Below, in pieces: positions 44,433 through 53,938 of a stretch of 64,000 nucleotides of DNA. How positions within the stretch are numbered: position 1 is the first letter of the stretch; every line of letters begins with the position of its first letter. The notes below the pieces were generated by a model that saw only the letters and a program-made list of their open reading frames with translations, had not been told where the DNA came from and did not search any database. Source of the DNA: CBFDCQ01 sp965603355 (GTDB lineage: Bacteria > Hydrogenedentota > CAZGCA01 > CBFDCQ01); assembly GCA_965603355.1 (NCBI GenBank), contig CBFDCQ010000002.1, positions 1 to 64,000 on the forward strand. Reading direction: 5' to 3'. The position numbers and the translations under genes were made by a program.

Positions 44433-45371
44433 TCAAGACGAGGAATGTTCCTCAAGTCTGTTCTTTACAGGCTCGCCCTTACGGGCCCTCAGAACCACCG
44501 CCGGGCCCCAGAAGAGGCGTCCAAAGCTCATTCTCCTGATAATCTCCGTACCAGCCGTCAGAGCGTACTTCGCGATGTTGTACATTCGTCGCTGCCCGTA
44601 GTAAGGCGTTCCGTGGTCCATGTGGACTATTCGGAATCCGGTCTCCTCCAGCATTCGCGTCAGAGTCAGCCGGTCGAAAAAATACAAATGCCACGGCACG
44701 CTGAATACACCCAGATCGCGGAGGTTCAACCCCATCCGCTGAAGGAGTGCGAAGGGTTTACCGAATGTGTAGTTAGGGACTCTTAAAACAAGAAGACCGC
44801 CTGGTTTGAGCAGGCTATAAGCTCTTTTGAGCACGCCGCGCGGGTCCAGCACGTGCTCCAGCACGTACCACATCGTCACCACGTCGAACTGATTCTCACG
44901 AAGGTCCGCGGTCTCTATTGTTCCGAGAACGGTGTTAACGCCGTTCTCTTTCGCTGCATACTCCGCAAAACTCTCAGACGGGTCAATTCCCAAAACGTCC
45001 CAACCGGCCTCCTTCATCAATTTCAGAAAGAACCCGCATCCGGAGCCCACGTCGAGAACCGTGCCCTTACGCTGATTGTGGATATCGCAGATTCTCCTGG
45101 CTTCGTGGCGCATCGCCGGAACCGTCGAACTACGTATCCGTGCTATGTCGGACTCATCCTCCGAGCTGCCCCACTGCTGATACCCCTCCATCAGATCCAC
45201 CCGTCTTGGGCGTGGACTCACAAAAACGAGGCCGCATTCCCTGCACTTCACCAATTGCCATGAATCATCGAACGCGACCAAACGTATCCTGCTGGAAGAG
45301 TCGCATAGATTGCACTGTACATGTTCGAGTTCGCTTGTCCATATTTGCCGGTTTGAAGAGTTACGTTCCAT
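44433..45371 (-). CDS. Class I SAM-dependent methyltransferase with N-terminal zinc ribbon
   Basis: This 312-residue protein has a CxxC...CxxC zinc ribbon (CNLCDSS and KCREC, residues about 19-41), then motif I VLDVGSGCGFF, IDPSE and a Methyltransf_23-like core with YVLEHV. Such proteins methylate sugars or sugar nucleotides in EPS or O-antigen pathways. Its start overlaps the stop of the upstream gene by one base (TAATG), showing translational coupling to the O-antigen ligase/polymerase gene. Confidence 0.9.
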   Translation of the reverse strand: MERNSSNRQIWTSELEHVQCNLCDSSSRIRLVAFDDSWQLVKCRECGLVFVSPRPRRVDLMEGYQQWGSSEDESDIARIRSSTVPAMRHEARRICDIHNQRKGTVLDVGSGCGFFLKLMKEAGWDVLGIDPSESFAEYAAKENGVNTVLGTIETADLRENQFDVVTMWYVLEHVLDPRGVLKRAYSLLKPGGLLVLRVPNYTFGKPFALLQRMGLNLRDLGVFSVPWHLYFFDRLTLTRMLEETGFRIVHMDHGTPYYGQRRMYNIAKYALTAGTEIIRRMSFGRLFWGPAVVLRARKGEPVKNRLEEHSSS

Positions 45372-46888
45372 TAGTAAGATGTACCCTTTTGCGCTGCGCC
45401 CGATGGGGTCCAGCCGGACGACTGCGCGCGTACCGCAGCAGCTCCAGGTTTAGGGGCCACTGGGGCGTTCGGTGCCGGCTCCCCGGCCGCCTTTTCCCTG
45501 AGAAGATGCGTGCGAAGGCTCGCGGCAACGCCGAGCAACAGCCACGTGTATACTGTAATACTGAAGGTGGCCAACCCACCGTTAGCGCTCGTTGGTATCA
45601 GATAGTCGGCCAGAAAGGCGATAACCACCATGCCTGCGAAATGCCCGTTGACCCCGAGCAGGAACGTCTTTTCCCAATTATCCTTGGCAAGGTCAAGCGA
45701 GTTCTTCAGCATCTTGAGACAGGCTATGATGAACCAGACGAAACAAATCAATCCCGGGAAACCGTACTCGATGAGGATTTGAAAGTAGTTGCTGTGCGGG
45801 GATGAGACGTTGATGGTCCCGTACTCCAGCGCGTAGCGGTATGAGTAATACGGATAGAAATTGCCCGGGCCTATTCCCCACAAAGGTCTTGTCATCGTTA
45901 TCCGCACTATCGAACTCCATAGATCAATGCGCTCAAAACTCCTGCTGGCAGATTCCGTCTCGTATATGCCTGTCAAGAAACCCGGCTGTAAGGCCAGCAG
46001 CACCACCACCACGCAGGCTAGACCTATGGACAACGGTTTTGACTTGTACCAGCTTATCACACACAGCGAGACACCCGTTGACAGCCACATGACCGCCCAC
46101 TCGAGGCCGGTGAATTGGAAAATGAGGAGCACAGCCAGAGCCGTGCCGACCATCAGCAGCTTCAGGTCGAATTTGTCACGGAGAATCACGTAGGCGTACA
46201 GGAAGGAGATTAGAGGTACCGGCAGGAGCCCCCTCCATTGTGGTCGAAGGAAACCCGGCGTACGCAGTATGGAGCTGCACATGAGAAATCCGACAACACC
46301 GACCGCGAGCACAGCATAATATACAGCCTTAGCCCAGCGTACATCCTTGATCGTGCTGCTGACCATCAGGTACACGGTGATCGGCATGCACAACAGACCG
46401 ATCTCGGTGAGTTGTCGGACAAGGTATTTGTGTTCAGTAGGAACGTTGACATCCCAGGTGAACTGCGCAGCGATAAAGGCGAATATCGCAGTACCTATCA
46501 GGCAGAAGAGAGGCAGGTTTATGGGGCTATCGTTCAGCGGAAATCTCTTGTTTCGGATTGCCAGAAACACAAGCCGCGCACCCCAGACCAGCGCCAACAG
46601 TCCCAGCATGAACTCGCTGCTATATATTCCGTCGGCGTGACCGAACCTCCCGGTTACCGCAACGAGAGGCCCGATAATCATGAACACCGTGAGAGTGAAG
46701 AAGACTATGGCAGCCTCCATCTTGCACACGGCAAGTGTCGTCAGAAGCATTGCCACGAGCGCCGCAGTCGCCCACTTCGGAGACAGCGCCTGCCCCACGC
46801 TGAGAGCAAGAGCCAGCACGACCCCAATCACTATCAGCAAGATTGACCGGGTTCTTGAAGCCGATTGGTTAGACGCCGCAAGTATCAT
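45371..46888 (-). CDS. O-antigen ligase / EPS polymerase family membrane protein
   Basis: This 505-residue protein has about 11-12 membrane segments and the Wzy_C-type periplasmic loop: RPLWGIGPGNFYPYYSYR followed by SSPHSNYFQILIEYGFPG. It either polymerises EPS repeat units or ligates polysaccharide to a carrier. The start is placed at 46888 (MILAASNQS) because the 72 codons before it overlap the previous gene and look non-coding. The C-terminal 40 residues are rich in Ala and Pro and cytoplasmic. Confidence 0.88.
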   Translation of the reverse strand: MILAASNQSASRTRSILLIVIGVVLALALSVGQALSPKWATAALVAMLLTTLAVCKMEAAIVFFTLTVFMIIGPLVAVTGRFGHADGIYSSEFMLGLLALVWGARLVFLAIRNKRFPLNDSPINLPLFCLIGTAIFAFIAAQFTWDVNVPTEHKYLVRQLTEIGLLCMPITVYLMVSSTIKDVRWAKAVYYAVLAVGVVGFLMCSSILRTPGFLRPQWRGLLPVPLISFLYAYVILRDKFDLKLLMVGTALAVLLIFQFTGLEWAVMWLSTGVSLCVISWYKSKPLSIGLACVVVVLLALQPGFLTGIYETESASRSFERIDLWSSIVRITMTRPLWGIGPGNFYPYYSYRYALEYGTINVSSPHSNYFQILIEYGFPGLICFVWFIIACLKMLKNSLDLAKDNWEKTFLLGVNGHFAGMVVIAFLADYLIPTSANGGLATFSITVYTWLLLGVAASLRTHLLREKAAGEPAPNAPVAPKPGAAAVRAQSSGWTPSGAAQKGTSY

Positions 46889-46922
46889 TGTGGCCCTCAA
46901 ATCCGTTACACGCACTTCCGGC

Positions 46923-48143
46923 CTACTCAGCCGCCTGTGAGAATTCGTCGCGAGCGCGACACAGAAAACTCTCGAACCTTCTGGCGAGCAGCCGCGAGTC
47001 GTACTTATCCTCAACAAGGCGTCTGCCGTTCTTGGAGAGAGTCTCCCACAAGTCAAGGTCCTCGCGGAGGCGCAGCACCTGCTTTGCGAAATCCGACGGC
47101 TCATCCGCGATGAGAATGTTCTTCTCGTGAGTGACCTCCAGACCCTCCGCTCCCACCGTCGTCGATACTACAGGTGTGCCGAGTGCCATAGCTTCCAATA
47201 TCTTGAACCGCGTTCCACTGCCAAGGCGGATGGGAACAACAGAGATCCAGCTTGAAGCGATGGCCGGTTTAACATCATCCAGGTAGCCGGTTAGAATCAC
47301 TCCATCGCCTTTCTGCAGGTCGTCCACGCTCTGCCCGGAAAAGTCACCGGTCACGTTAAGAACCACGTCCTGCCAACCCTTCTTGACTATGGGAAGCACC
47401 TCTCGGTGAAAATAGCGTAATCCGTCCAAGTTGGCGCCATATTTCGGTAGCCCCGTGAAGATGATGGAGTTGCGTTGACGCTCTGCATCGGACACGCGGA
47501 ACGACTCTATGTCAACACCATTGCCGATCACCTCTATCTGTCCGATGTCAGGAATGAGTGTGAGCAATTCATCCTTGTCCACCTCAGATACCATGATATG
47601 GCCTTCCACCAACCTGTTAACACGCGTTTCGTAGGCCGCTGCCTTTCGCCACGTGAGCCACCAACGAAACCGCTTTGGGGCACCAGATTGCAGCAAGTAA
47701 CCACGTTTGGCAATCACAGAATCCACGTTATGATGGAACACTATCCTTGGGAAACGACTCGCACCGAGCACGTATTCAATAGTGGCGGTTGTGTCAGCTA
47801 CCGCGCAATCGATTTCCCTTCTCTCGATCTCGCGTGACACAGCCTCATACATCTCCGGGCTTCTCTCCATCACAACGGAACGGGGCGTTTTGGACAGGAG
47901 ACTCACGACTTTCTTCAGCGGCGCCATGGATTTCCGTTCGCGCAAAACGCACGCAACGCTCGTGCACAGTTCCGCCATTGTCGGAACGTATTTCAGTTCA
48001 TCCTCGGAGTCAATGAACGACAGGAGTGAAATATCGTGGCGTCTCGATAATTCCTTAATGACGTTATAATTGGTCACACTCGACCCGGTGCGCAACGGGT
48101 ACGGAAGCCACGAGGAAAGGAAAAGTATATTCACTGGCCACAA
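46923..48143 (-). CDS. Glycosyltransferase, GT4-like
   Basis: This 406-residue GT-B enzyme has NILFLSSWLPYPLRTGSS at the N-terminus, EVIGNGVDIESFR, and RFKILEAMALGTPVVSTTVGAEG at the donor site. Its first 13 bases overlap the preceding glycosyltransferase gene. It is closely related to the genes at 36071 and 37293, which points to duplication within this locus. Confidence 0.9.
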   Translation of the reverse strand: MWPVNILFLSSWLPYPLRTGSSVTNYNVIKELSRRHDISLLSFIDSEDELKYVPTMAELCTSVACVLRERKSMAPLKKVVSLLSKTPRSVVMERSPEMYEAVSREIERREIDCAVADTTATIEYVLGASRFPRIVFHHNVDSVIAKRGYLLQSGAPKRFRWWLTWRKAAAYETRVNRLVEGHIMVSEVDKDELLTLIPDIGQIEVIGNGVDIESFRVSDAERQRNSIIFTGLPKYGANLDGLRYFHREVLPIVKKGWQDVVLNVTGDFSGQSVDDLQKGDGVILTGYLDDVKPAIASSWISVVPIRLGSGTRFKILEAMALGTPVVSTTVGAEGLEVTHEKNILIADEPSDFAKQVLRLREDLDLWETLSKNGRRLVEDKYDSRLLARRFESFLCRARDEFSQAAE

Positions 48144-49324
48144 GACCTCAACTTCGCTGACCTGACGGGCGCCGAGCCCAACGATATGCCGCCCGCAACT
48201 TCCCTGTACACCTTCTCAATCTCCCTCACCTGACGTTCCAGGGTGAAATGAGTCCGGACCTTGTCCTCGGCGCTGGAAATAATGCGCTCTTTTCGCTCAT
48301 TCGCCATCCTGACCGACGACACAATGGCTTTGGTGAGACCCTGTATATCCTTCGGTTCGATGAGCGTACCTGTTTCGCCGTCCTTCACAATTTCCGGGAC
48401 GCCTCCCACATTGGTCGCGATCACAGGTACCCGCGAAGCCATCGCTTCAAGAAGCACGTTCGGGAATGCGTCCCGCCAGGTTGGGAGAACCATCAAGTCC
48501 AGATCCCGATACACCTCCGGCACATCGTCTCTGAAGCCCGTGAACACCACTTTGCCGTTCAGTCCCAGATGACTGGCCAGCTGCTTGAGTTCGCCGATAT
48601 AGTCCCTGCCCGGCAGCATGGGCTCGCCGACGACCGCCAGACGCACTTTCTTTTCACGCATGCACACGTCGCGAGCAGCCACCAGAAGATCCTCAAGCCC
48701 CTTCTCCGGTTCGGGACGTCCCACGAAACCGATCACAAAGTCGTCGTCCGAGAAGGAGTACTCCCGGCGCAGGACATTCGACCTTGCCGAGCCGTTGAAC
48801 CGGCTCACATCAATACCATCGTGGATGACTTGTATCTTCTCCGGTCGAACTCCGTACTGTTCGAGGTTCGCTGCGGCAGCATGGGATACCGCGATGATTC
48901 GAGTGGCCTTGTTGAACCACCGTTTGTAACGGTTCATGAACCTGTCACCCTCGATACCGCGACAATGACAGATCAAGGGTCTTCGCGTGAAGAATGACGT
49001 CAGTACTGAGAAATTGATGAGAAACTGGTGGTTCAAGTGGATAATATCCACCTCGTTAGACGTGACCACACGAGTCAACTCCCGCATCGTCTTCAGAAAC
49101 AAATACGGCTTTTTCGACCAGTACGAGTGGTAACGAATCGCCACTCCCTTCATGCCCATCTTCCTCGACTCATCGAGCAGAGGACCTTCTCTAGGACATA
49201 ATACGGCGCATGGATTAAAGTCCGAGCGGTTCAGGTCACGCAGAATCGCGAGCAGGTTGGTTTCAGCTCCGCCGATCTGCGCCGTGGCGTCTATGTAAAG
49301 AATGTTGCGAATGTTCTTGTTCAT
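48131..49324 (-). CDS. Glycosyltransferase, GT4 family
   Basis: This 397-residue GT-B enzyme contains ILYIDATAQIGGAETNLLAIL, VIHDGIDVSRF, GFVGRPEPEKGLEDLL and VLLEAMASRVPVIATNVGGVPE, a textbook GT4 pattern. The start is set at 49324, where AGGGTGG precedes ATG; the open frame extends 39 codons upstream without support. The substrate is unknown. Confidence 0.9.
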   Translation of the reverse strand: MNKNIRNILYIDATAQIGGAETNLLAILRDLNRSDFNPCAVLCPREGPLLDESRKMGMKGVAIRYHSYWSKKPYLFLKTMRELTRVVTSNEVDIIHLNHQFLINFSVLTSFFTRRPLICHCRGIEGDRFMNRYKRWFNKATRIIAVSHAAAANLEQYGVRPEKIQVIHDGIDVSRFNGSARSNVLRREYSFSDDDFVIGFVGRPEPEKGLEDLLVAARDVCMREKKVRLAVVGEPMLPGRDYIGELKQLASHLGLNGKVVFTGFRDDVPEVYRDLDLMVLPTWRDAFPNVLLEAMASRVPVIATNVGGVPEIVKDGETGTLIEPKDIQGLTKAIVSSVRMANERKERIISSAEDKVRTHFTLERQVREIEKVYREVAGGISLGSAPVRSAKLRSCGQ

Positions 49325-49364
49325 TTCCACCCTTTCTGTGAGTTCGCGCGATGGTTTCTGACTC

Positions 49365-50381
49365 TCAGGCAATGATCTTCTCCAGGACCTGCAGAGTATT
49401 GTTCCAGTCGAGCTTCCTGGCCTGCTCGTACGCTTCATCACTCTTCAGCTGCCATTCCGATTCGTTTGAATAGCGCTTAAGCTGCTCCGGAAAATCGTTC
49501 TCATCGTACGGAATGCTTCCCCCTATCAACTCAATATGCCTGCGCCAATTGGGTATCAACACGGGCAAACCGTGTGATATGTATTCGATGTGTTTCGCAG
49601 AGAAGCCCTCGCACCGGAGCTCGTCCCTGCTTATCGTAATAAGCCCGAACTGATAGTCAGCCAGGACTTCCGGGCTGGCATAGCCTTTGTAGTTGACCCC
49701 TTCGGTGTCCCCGGGATCCGGTGTCCCGTACATGTCGATGTCCCGCGTCAGGCTGGCCAGGTGCACCAGAAGGTCCCAGTTCATCCAATAGCCGCCCAGA
49801 TGCCCCATGTAGGCTATTCTCGGCGGTTGCGAAAACTCCACTCTTTTGTTGCTCGGATGACATCCGTAGTTCATAACGAACATATTGGAACCGTCATAGA
49901 TGTTGCGCTTAACGTAGTTGACGTATGTTTCCCAATAGAAGGTAAGGAAGTCAACCGCCTTGTATGTTTCGAGCTCCATAGAGCGCAACTGCTCCAACTC
50001 CCGCTCCGAGAGTTGCGCACTGTAAAGCATCTCGTCCGCGAAGGGCGTCGGGCAGTCATATATCGTCAGACACCCGAGTTTCTTCGTCAGCACGTACGAA
50101 TCCAACGAGGTTTCGCAAATCACAGCGTCAAATCCGTTTCGCTTCAGCCGTTTTTCCAGCGCGGATGCCCGCATTTCCATGAGTTCCGGAATCGAGGTCT
50201 TCTTCCTGCGGGAAATCTCGCGCAACCTCTTGCCTCTGTAAAACCAGGGGGTAAAGAAGCTCGCGTCATGGGTATCGAGCAACGTGACATCGTGCCCTCT
50301 GACGCCCAGGAACTTCTTGATCTCTTCCGGCCGCACGGAATTCGACGTGCCGTCCAATCTGCATATTATTCCGACTTTCAT
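49365..50381 (-). CDS. Putative glycosyltransferase (GT-B-like), paralogue of 51833-52867
   Basis: This 338-residue protein starts MKVGIICRLDGTSNSVRPEE. It has a GT-B-like plan: an N-terminal Rossmann half, then DIDMYGTPDPGD and CEGFSAKHIEYISHGLPVLIPNWRR at the donor half. About half of its residues match the gene at 51833. The two flank a deacetylase-like gene. Family membership beyond 'GT4-like' is uncertain. Confidence 0.8.
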   Translation of the reverse strand: MKVGIICRLDGTSNSVRPEEIKKFLGVRGHDVTLLDTHDASFFTPWFYRGKRLREISRRKKTSIPELMEMRASALEKRLKRNGFDAVICETSLDSYVLTKKLGCLTIYDCPTPFADEMLYSAQLSERELEQLRSMELETYKAVDFLTFYWETYVNYVKRNIYDGSNMFVMNYGCHPSNKRVEFSQPPRIAYMGHLGGYWMNWDLLVHLASLTRDIDMYGTPDPGDTEGVNYKGYASPEVLADYQFGLITISRDELRCEGFSAKHIEYISHGLPVLIPNWRRHIELIGGSIPYDENDFPEQLKRYSNESEWQLKSDEAYEQARKLDWNNTLQVLEKIIA

Positions 50382-50460
50382 GCTTGTACTCCAAGTGCAG
50401 CAAGAAGCGCCTCGCGCGGGCCAACATTTCCGCATAAGACGTGTGGCGCTCCTGCGGATC

Positions 50461-51810
50461 TTACGCTGCGGCGCGTTCCTCGAGAACGTCGCTCAATGGC
50501 GGTAACCGCCGCAACGGGATGCTTACGCTGGACCTCCCCAGAGAGTCCTCCGGATTCCTTTGGAGAACCTCAACCTCTTTTTCTTGAATATACATGCGGG
50601 TTCCGTCCGGGTTGGGCGTGTAAAAGGTGATTCCCTGTAAATCCGCTTCCGACGGAACGAAATCGCCGAACACTTCGTCTTTCACTTTGGCGATCCGTAT
50701 GGTGACACTCCCATCAGGAGACTCCTCTGACTCCCAGACCAGACCGTTGTGTGCCAGGTTGTAGTTCAGCAACTTCGAAGTCGTGCTGACGTAGATGTGA
50801 CCTTCGCTCTGCCTGCGCGCGAGGCGTTGGAACGCGCTTCTTACCTCTTTGTCCCACGGGTAGCCATTGCCGAGATGGGAATAGATGATCATGTACCCTT
50901 CGTTTGCCACGAGTGTGTCAAGCGTTTCGGACGAGAGTTGTCCAATGTGATCCCTGCATGCTGCTATACCGCCGTGCGCCCAAGTTCCGTACCGTCGGAA
51001 TACATAGACCGTGGTACCGTCATCGAGCGCCATTGGACGCAACAGCCGATTTTCGCGCGTCAGAGCACCAATCGTCTTCTTGCCAAGATGAGCTTTCGCT
51101 AGTGTCACAACGGTTGCAAGCGGGTCACGCCAGCCTACCGGCCCTTCCTCATCCAACCTGATTGGCCGGTCTTGGCCTATGACATCGGTTACCTCAGTGT
51201 TCCAGACGAACTTTATCCCGTACTTCACGGTCAGGTCCACATGGTACTCCGGCGCCCCCGAGGACGCCCCACGCATTGAAGCAACACCCTTGCTCAGGTT
51301 CTGCGTGTTATATTCATCTCCGTGGTTTACCCAGACATCGACCTTCATGCCGGCCTTATCCAGTTCCTCAATCGCGGCAACAGCTTTCTCGCGTGTGAAA
51401 CCGCCCGTACGCTGAAAGTTCCCATACGTGTGTAAGCAGTCGAGATAGCCGGCACGAACGAGCTTTCGGATCTGTTCGGCGTCTTCTGTCTTCACAAGCG
51501 TAACTCCGTCGAAGTAGCTGATATGACCCCGTGTGTTACTGTACATCCAAAAGGTATCGCCCATTTCCAGCCCAAGAGATTCAAAATAGCGCTGCATCTC
51601 CAGGAACCTTTCCATGGTGAACGTATAATCCAAATCGCTACAGATGGTGAGCGCTGCTTTGTACGGGTAAGGGAACTTGCGCAGCTCAACCGCATCCAAT
51701 GAGGATGGCGAGGAGCCTATCCTCTTGAGGGTGAGGACGGCCAGAAGAAGCGCCAGCCCAATCAGGGCAATTATGAGACGTCGTTTGTACAGCCTGTGTA
51801 TGCGTTTCAT
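50461..51810 (-). CDS. Membrane-anchored polysaccharide deacetylase-like protein
   Basis: This 449-residue protein has one N-terminal membrane segment (about residues 12-28) and a large extracytoplasmic domain. The start is MKRIHRLYKRR at 51810. Residues AALTICSDLDYT (metal-binding Asp candidates), LHTYGNF (His) and VNHGDEYNTQN resemble the NodB-like deacetylase fold in an early-diverging form. It might remove N-acetyl groups from the EPS after export. It lies between two glycosyltransferase paralogues. Activity is inferred from weak motifs only. Confidence 0.7.
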   Translation of the reverse strand: MKRIHRLYKRRLIIALIGLALLLAVLTLKRIGSSPSSLDAVELRKFPYPYKAALTICSDLDYTFTMERFLEMQRYFESLGLEMGDTFWMYSNTRGHISYFDGVTLVKTEDAEQIRKLVRAGYLDCLHTYGNFQRTGGFTREKAVAAIEELDKAGMKVDVWVNHGDEYNTQNLSKGVASMRGASSGAPEYHVDLTVKYGIKFVWNTEVTDVIGQDRPIRLDEEGPVGWRDPLATVVTLAKAHLGKKTIGALTRENRLLRPMALDDGTTVYVFRRYGTWAHGGIAACRDHIGQLSSETLDTLVANEGYMIIYSHLGNGYPWDKEVRSAFQRLARRQSEGHIYVSTTSKLLNYNLAHNGLVWESEESPDGSVTIRIAKVKDEVFGDFVPSEADLQGITFYTPNPDGTRMYIQEKEVEVLQRNPEDSLGRSSVSIPLRRLPPLSDVLEERAAA

Positions 51811-51832
51811 AAGGGGTTCAGATGCTCCTGCG

Positions 51833-52867
51833 CTATCCGATGATGTCAGCCAACGGCTGCAGCGTAATATCCCAATCCAGGCTCTTTGCGAGCTCGTATG
51901 ACTCGTCGCTCTTCTCCTGCCATGCTTCACGATCCGAGTACCGCTGTACCTGCTCGACGAAGTTGTCCTCGTTATACGGTATGCTGGTATCAGTTAGCCC
52001 CGGGATGTCGCGCCATTCCGGTTCGAGCACCGGCAGCCCGTAAGAAGCGTACTCCACGTGTTTTGCCGAGAAGCCTCGGCATTTCAGCTTCGCGCGCGGG
52101 GCTATTGTTACCAGACCGAACTGGTAGTCCACCAGCACGTCCGGCTCGGCGTATCCCTTATAATTCAACTTTTCCTTGTCCTCCGGTTCAGGGATCCCGT
52201 AGACGTCTATACTCCCGCTGGCACGAACAAGACGCTCCAGAAGCGGCACATCGACCCAGCTGTGATACAACTTCCCCAGAAAAGCGATCTTCGGCGGGTC
52301 CTGGAACTGAGCCCTCCTGGTCTTCGGGTGACAACCCCAGTTGAGCGTTATTATGTTCTTACCCTCGTAGAAATGTTCCCGAACGTAGTCGGCGTAGGTA
52401 TGCCAATGGAATGCCACGTAATCGGCGCTCGTGTAACCCTCGAGTTCCAGGACGGCCAGCTCGTCGATCTCTTCAGGGCTGACGCCGAACTCCGGGCTTT
52501 CTCTGAGTTCCGCCGTCCACGGCGTCGGGCAATCAAATATCTTGAGACATTTCAGTTCTCCGCTGAAGACCCCCGAGAGTTCCGCCACTTCACAGATAAC
52601 GACGTCGTATGCGCGACTCTTTATTTCCTTTTCAAGGAGCTTAGTTTCAGATCGCGCGCGTTCCAGAGTGCGGTTGCACCTATACGTGCCGGACAGCAAC
52701 AGGTTGCGGAACTTGGCCTTTCTGTAAATCCATCGCCCGTCGTGTTTCAACTCGTTCGTATCGAGCAGCTCCACATCATGACCGCGAGCGGTCAGAAACC
52801 TCTGTATTTCTGCCGGGCGCACCGAGTTGGCGGCTCCGTCAAGACAACATATAATACCTACCTTCAT
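51833..52867 (-). CDS. Putative glycosyltransferase (GT-B-like), paralogue of 49365-50381
   Basis: This 344-residue protein starts MKVGIICCLDGAANSVRPAE. It has the same arrangement as its paralogue, with SIDVYGIPEPED and CRGFSAKHVEYASYGLPVLEPEWRD at the donor side. It precedes the deacetylase-like gene by 22 bases. Two related transferases in the same operon may add consecutive similar sugars. Confidence 0.8.
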   Translation of the reverse strand: MKVGIICCLDGAANSVRPAEIQRFLTARGHDVELLDTNELKHDGRWIYRKAKFRNLLLSGTYRCNRTLERARSETKLLEKEIKSRAYDVVICEVAELSGVFSGELKCLKIFDCPTPWTAELRESPEFGVSPEEIDELAVLELEGYTSADYVAFHWHTYADYVREHFYEGKNIITLNWGCHPKTRRAQFQDPPKIAFLGKLYHSWVDVPLLERLVRASGSIDVYGIPEPEDKEKLNYKGYAEPDVLVDYQFGLVTIAPRAKLKCRGFSAKHVEYASYGLPVLEPEWRDIPGLTDTSIPYNEDNFVEQVQRYSDREAWQEKSDESYELAKSLDWDITLQPLADIIG

Positions 52868-52892
52868 TAGTATGAACCTTCGTCTTTCCTGT

Positions 52893-53876
52893 TCAGATAC
52901 AGTTTTGCCGCGCTGTCAGCATTCTGCGCGCCGCTCTGGCAACCCGCCCTCTGCCGGCCGTGATGATGTGCGACCAGGTGCTCCCCTGAAAAGGCCAGGC
53001 GCACAGACTCAGGCGCACATAATGACGGTAAGCTTTTGCTGCCCCTTGCCACAAACAGTATTGCGCCCAGGAGAAGTAGTTCTCTGCCAGCTGCCTGCGG
53101 CGACGAATACCGCGCAACGAGTCGACATTTAGCATATCTCTGTTGAACTCCTCCGTTCTCCCAAGCATAAGATCGTCCTGGCCGCTTTCTTTGCGCTGAG
53201 CGGCAAACCGTCGCCCCCAGTACGCATACCGTTCTTGCACGTGAAGCCGGGAGACGGAAGGACTTTCTACCTTCAGACGACGATATACAAGCGGTTCTCC
53301 AATGTTGGCCAAGGGATAACGTTCTGCCAGTCGGAGCCACAGGTCGTAGTCCTGCGCGTACCGGAAAAGGGGACGATAGTTGCCCACTTCCATAACGGCC
53401 TCCCGACGGAACATGACCGTGCTGTGCAGAAAACAGCAGCGGCTGGATATCGTTTCGCGAATCTCTTCCTCGGTTGCCGGAACCGGGCACACGCACATTT
53501 CGCTGCCACTCTCGTCGAGCACGACCGCCTGGGACCCAACCATGGCGCAGCTTGGATTGCGCTCGAGAAACGCAACCTGAGTATCCAGTCTGTGCGGCAT
53601 CGCCATATCATCCGCATCCAGTCGAGCGATCAAGGGCGCTTCGGCCATCTCTACACCCTGCGCCAGACAGGTCGTTTGCCCCTGGTTCGTGCTACTGTGC
53701 AACTTGATTCGTGGGTCTTCGAACTGTTCCACAATACGGCAAGTTCCGTCCGTCGACCCATCATCAAACAGGAGCAGCTCAAAATCTTCAAAGGTCTGGT
53801 TCATGAGGCTTTCAACGGCATTACCGATGAACTTCTCTTCGTTAAACGCTGTCATAATTACTGAGACAAGAGGCAT
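52893..53876 (-). CDS. Glycosyltransferase family 2
   Basis: This 327-residue GT-A enzyme contains MPLVSVIMTAFNEEKFIGNAV, LLFDDGSTDGT, ARLDADDMAMPHRL (the DxD metal motif) and AQDYDLWLRLAERYP. It is a standard inverting GT2 for EPS assembly at the cytoplasmic face. The C-terminal ~80 residues are basic and may contact the membrane. Confidence 0.92.
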   Translation of the reverse strand: MPLVSVIMTAFNEEKFIGNAVESLMNQTFEDFELLLFDDGSTDGTCRIVEQFEDPRIKLHSSTNQGQTTCLAQGVEMAEAPLIARLDADDMAMPHRLDTQVAFLERNPSCAMVGSQAVVLDESGSEMCVCPVPATEEEIRETISSRCCFLHSTVMFRREAVMEVGNYRPLFRYAQDYDLWLRLAERYPLANIGEPLVYRRLKVESPSVSRLHVQERYAYWGRRFAAQRKESGQDDLMLGRTEEFNRDMLNVDSLRGIRRRRQLAENYFSWAQYCLWQGAAKAYRHYVRLSLCAWPFQGSTWSHIITAGRGRVARAARRMLTARQNCI

Positions 53877-53938
53877 TTTCTACTCTCAGAGATAACCTGT
53901 TGCGCGAACACCCTTACCTTATCCGCGGTGACGGACAT

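Noticed and set aside
49590..50630. A 346-codon plus-strand frame opposite the glycosyltransferase genes
   Set aside because: It is antisense to coherent minus-strand genes and shows no protein family features.
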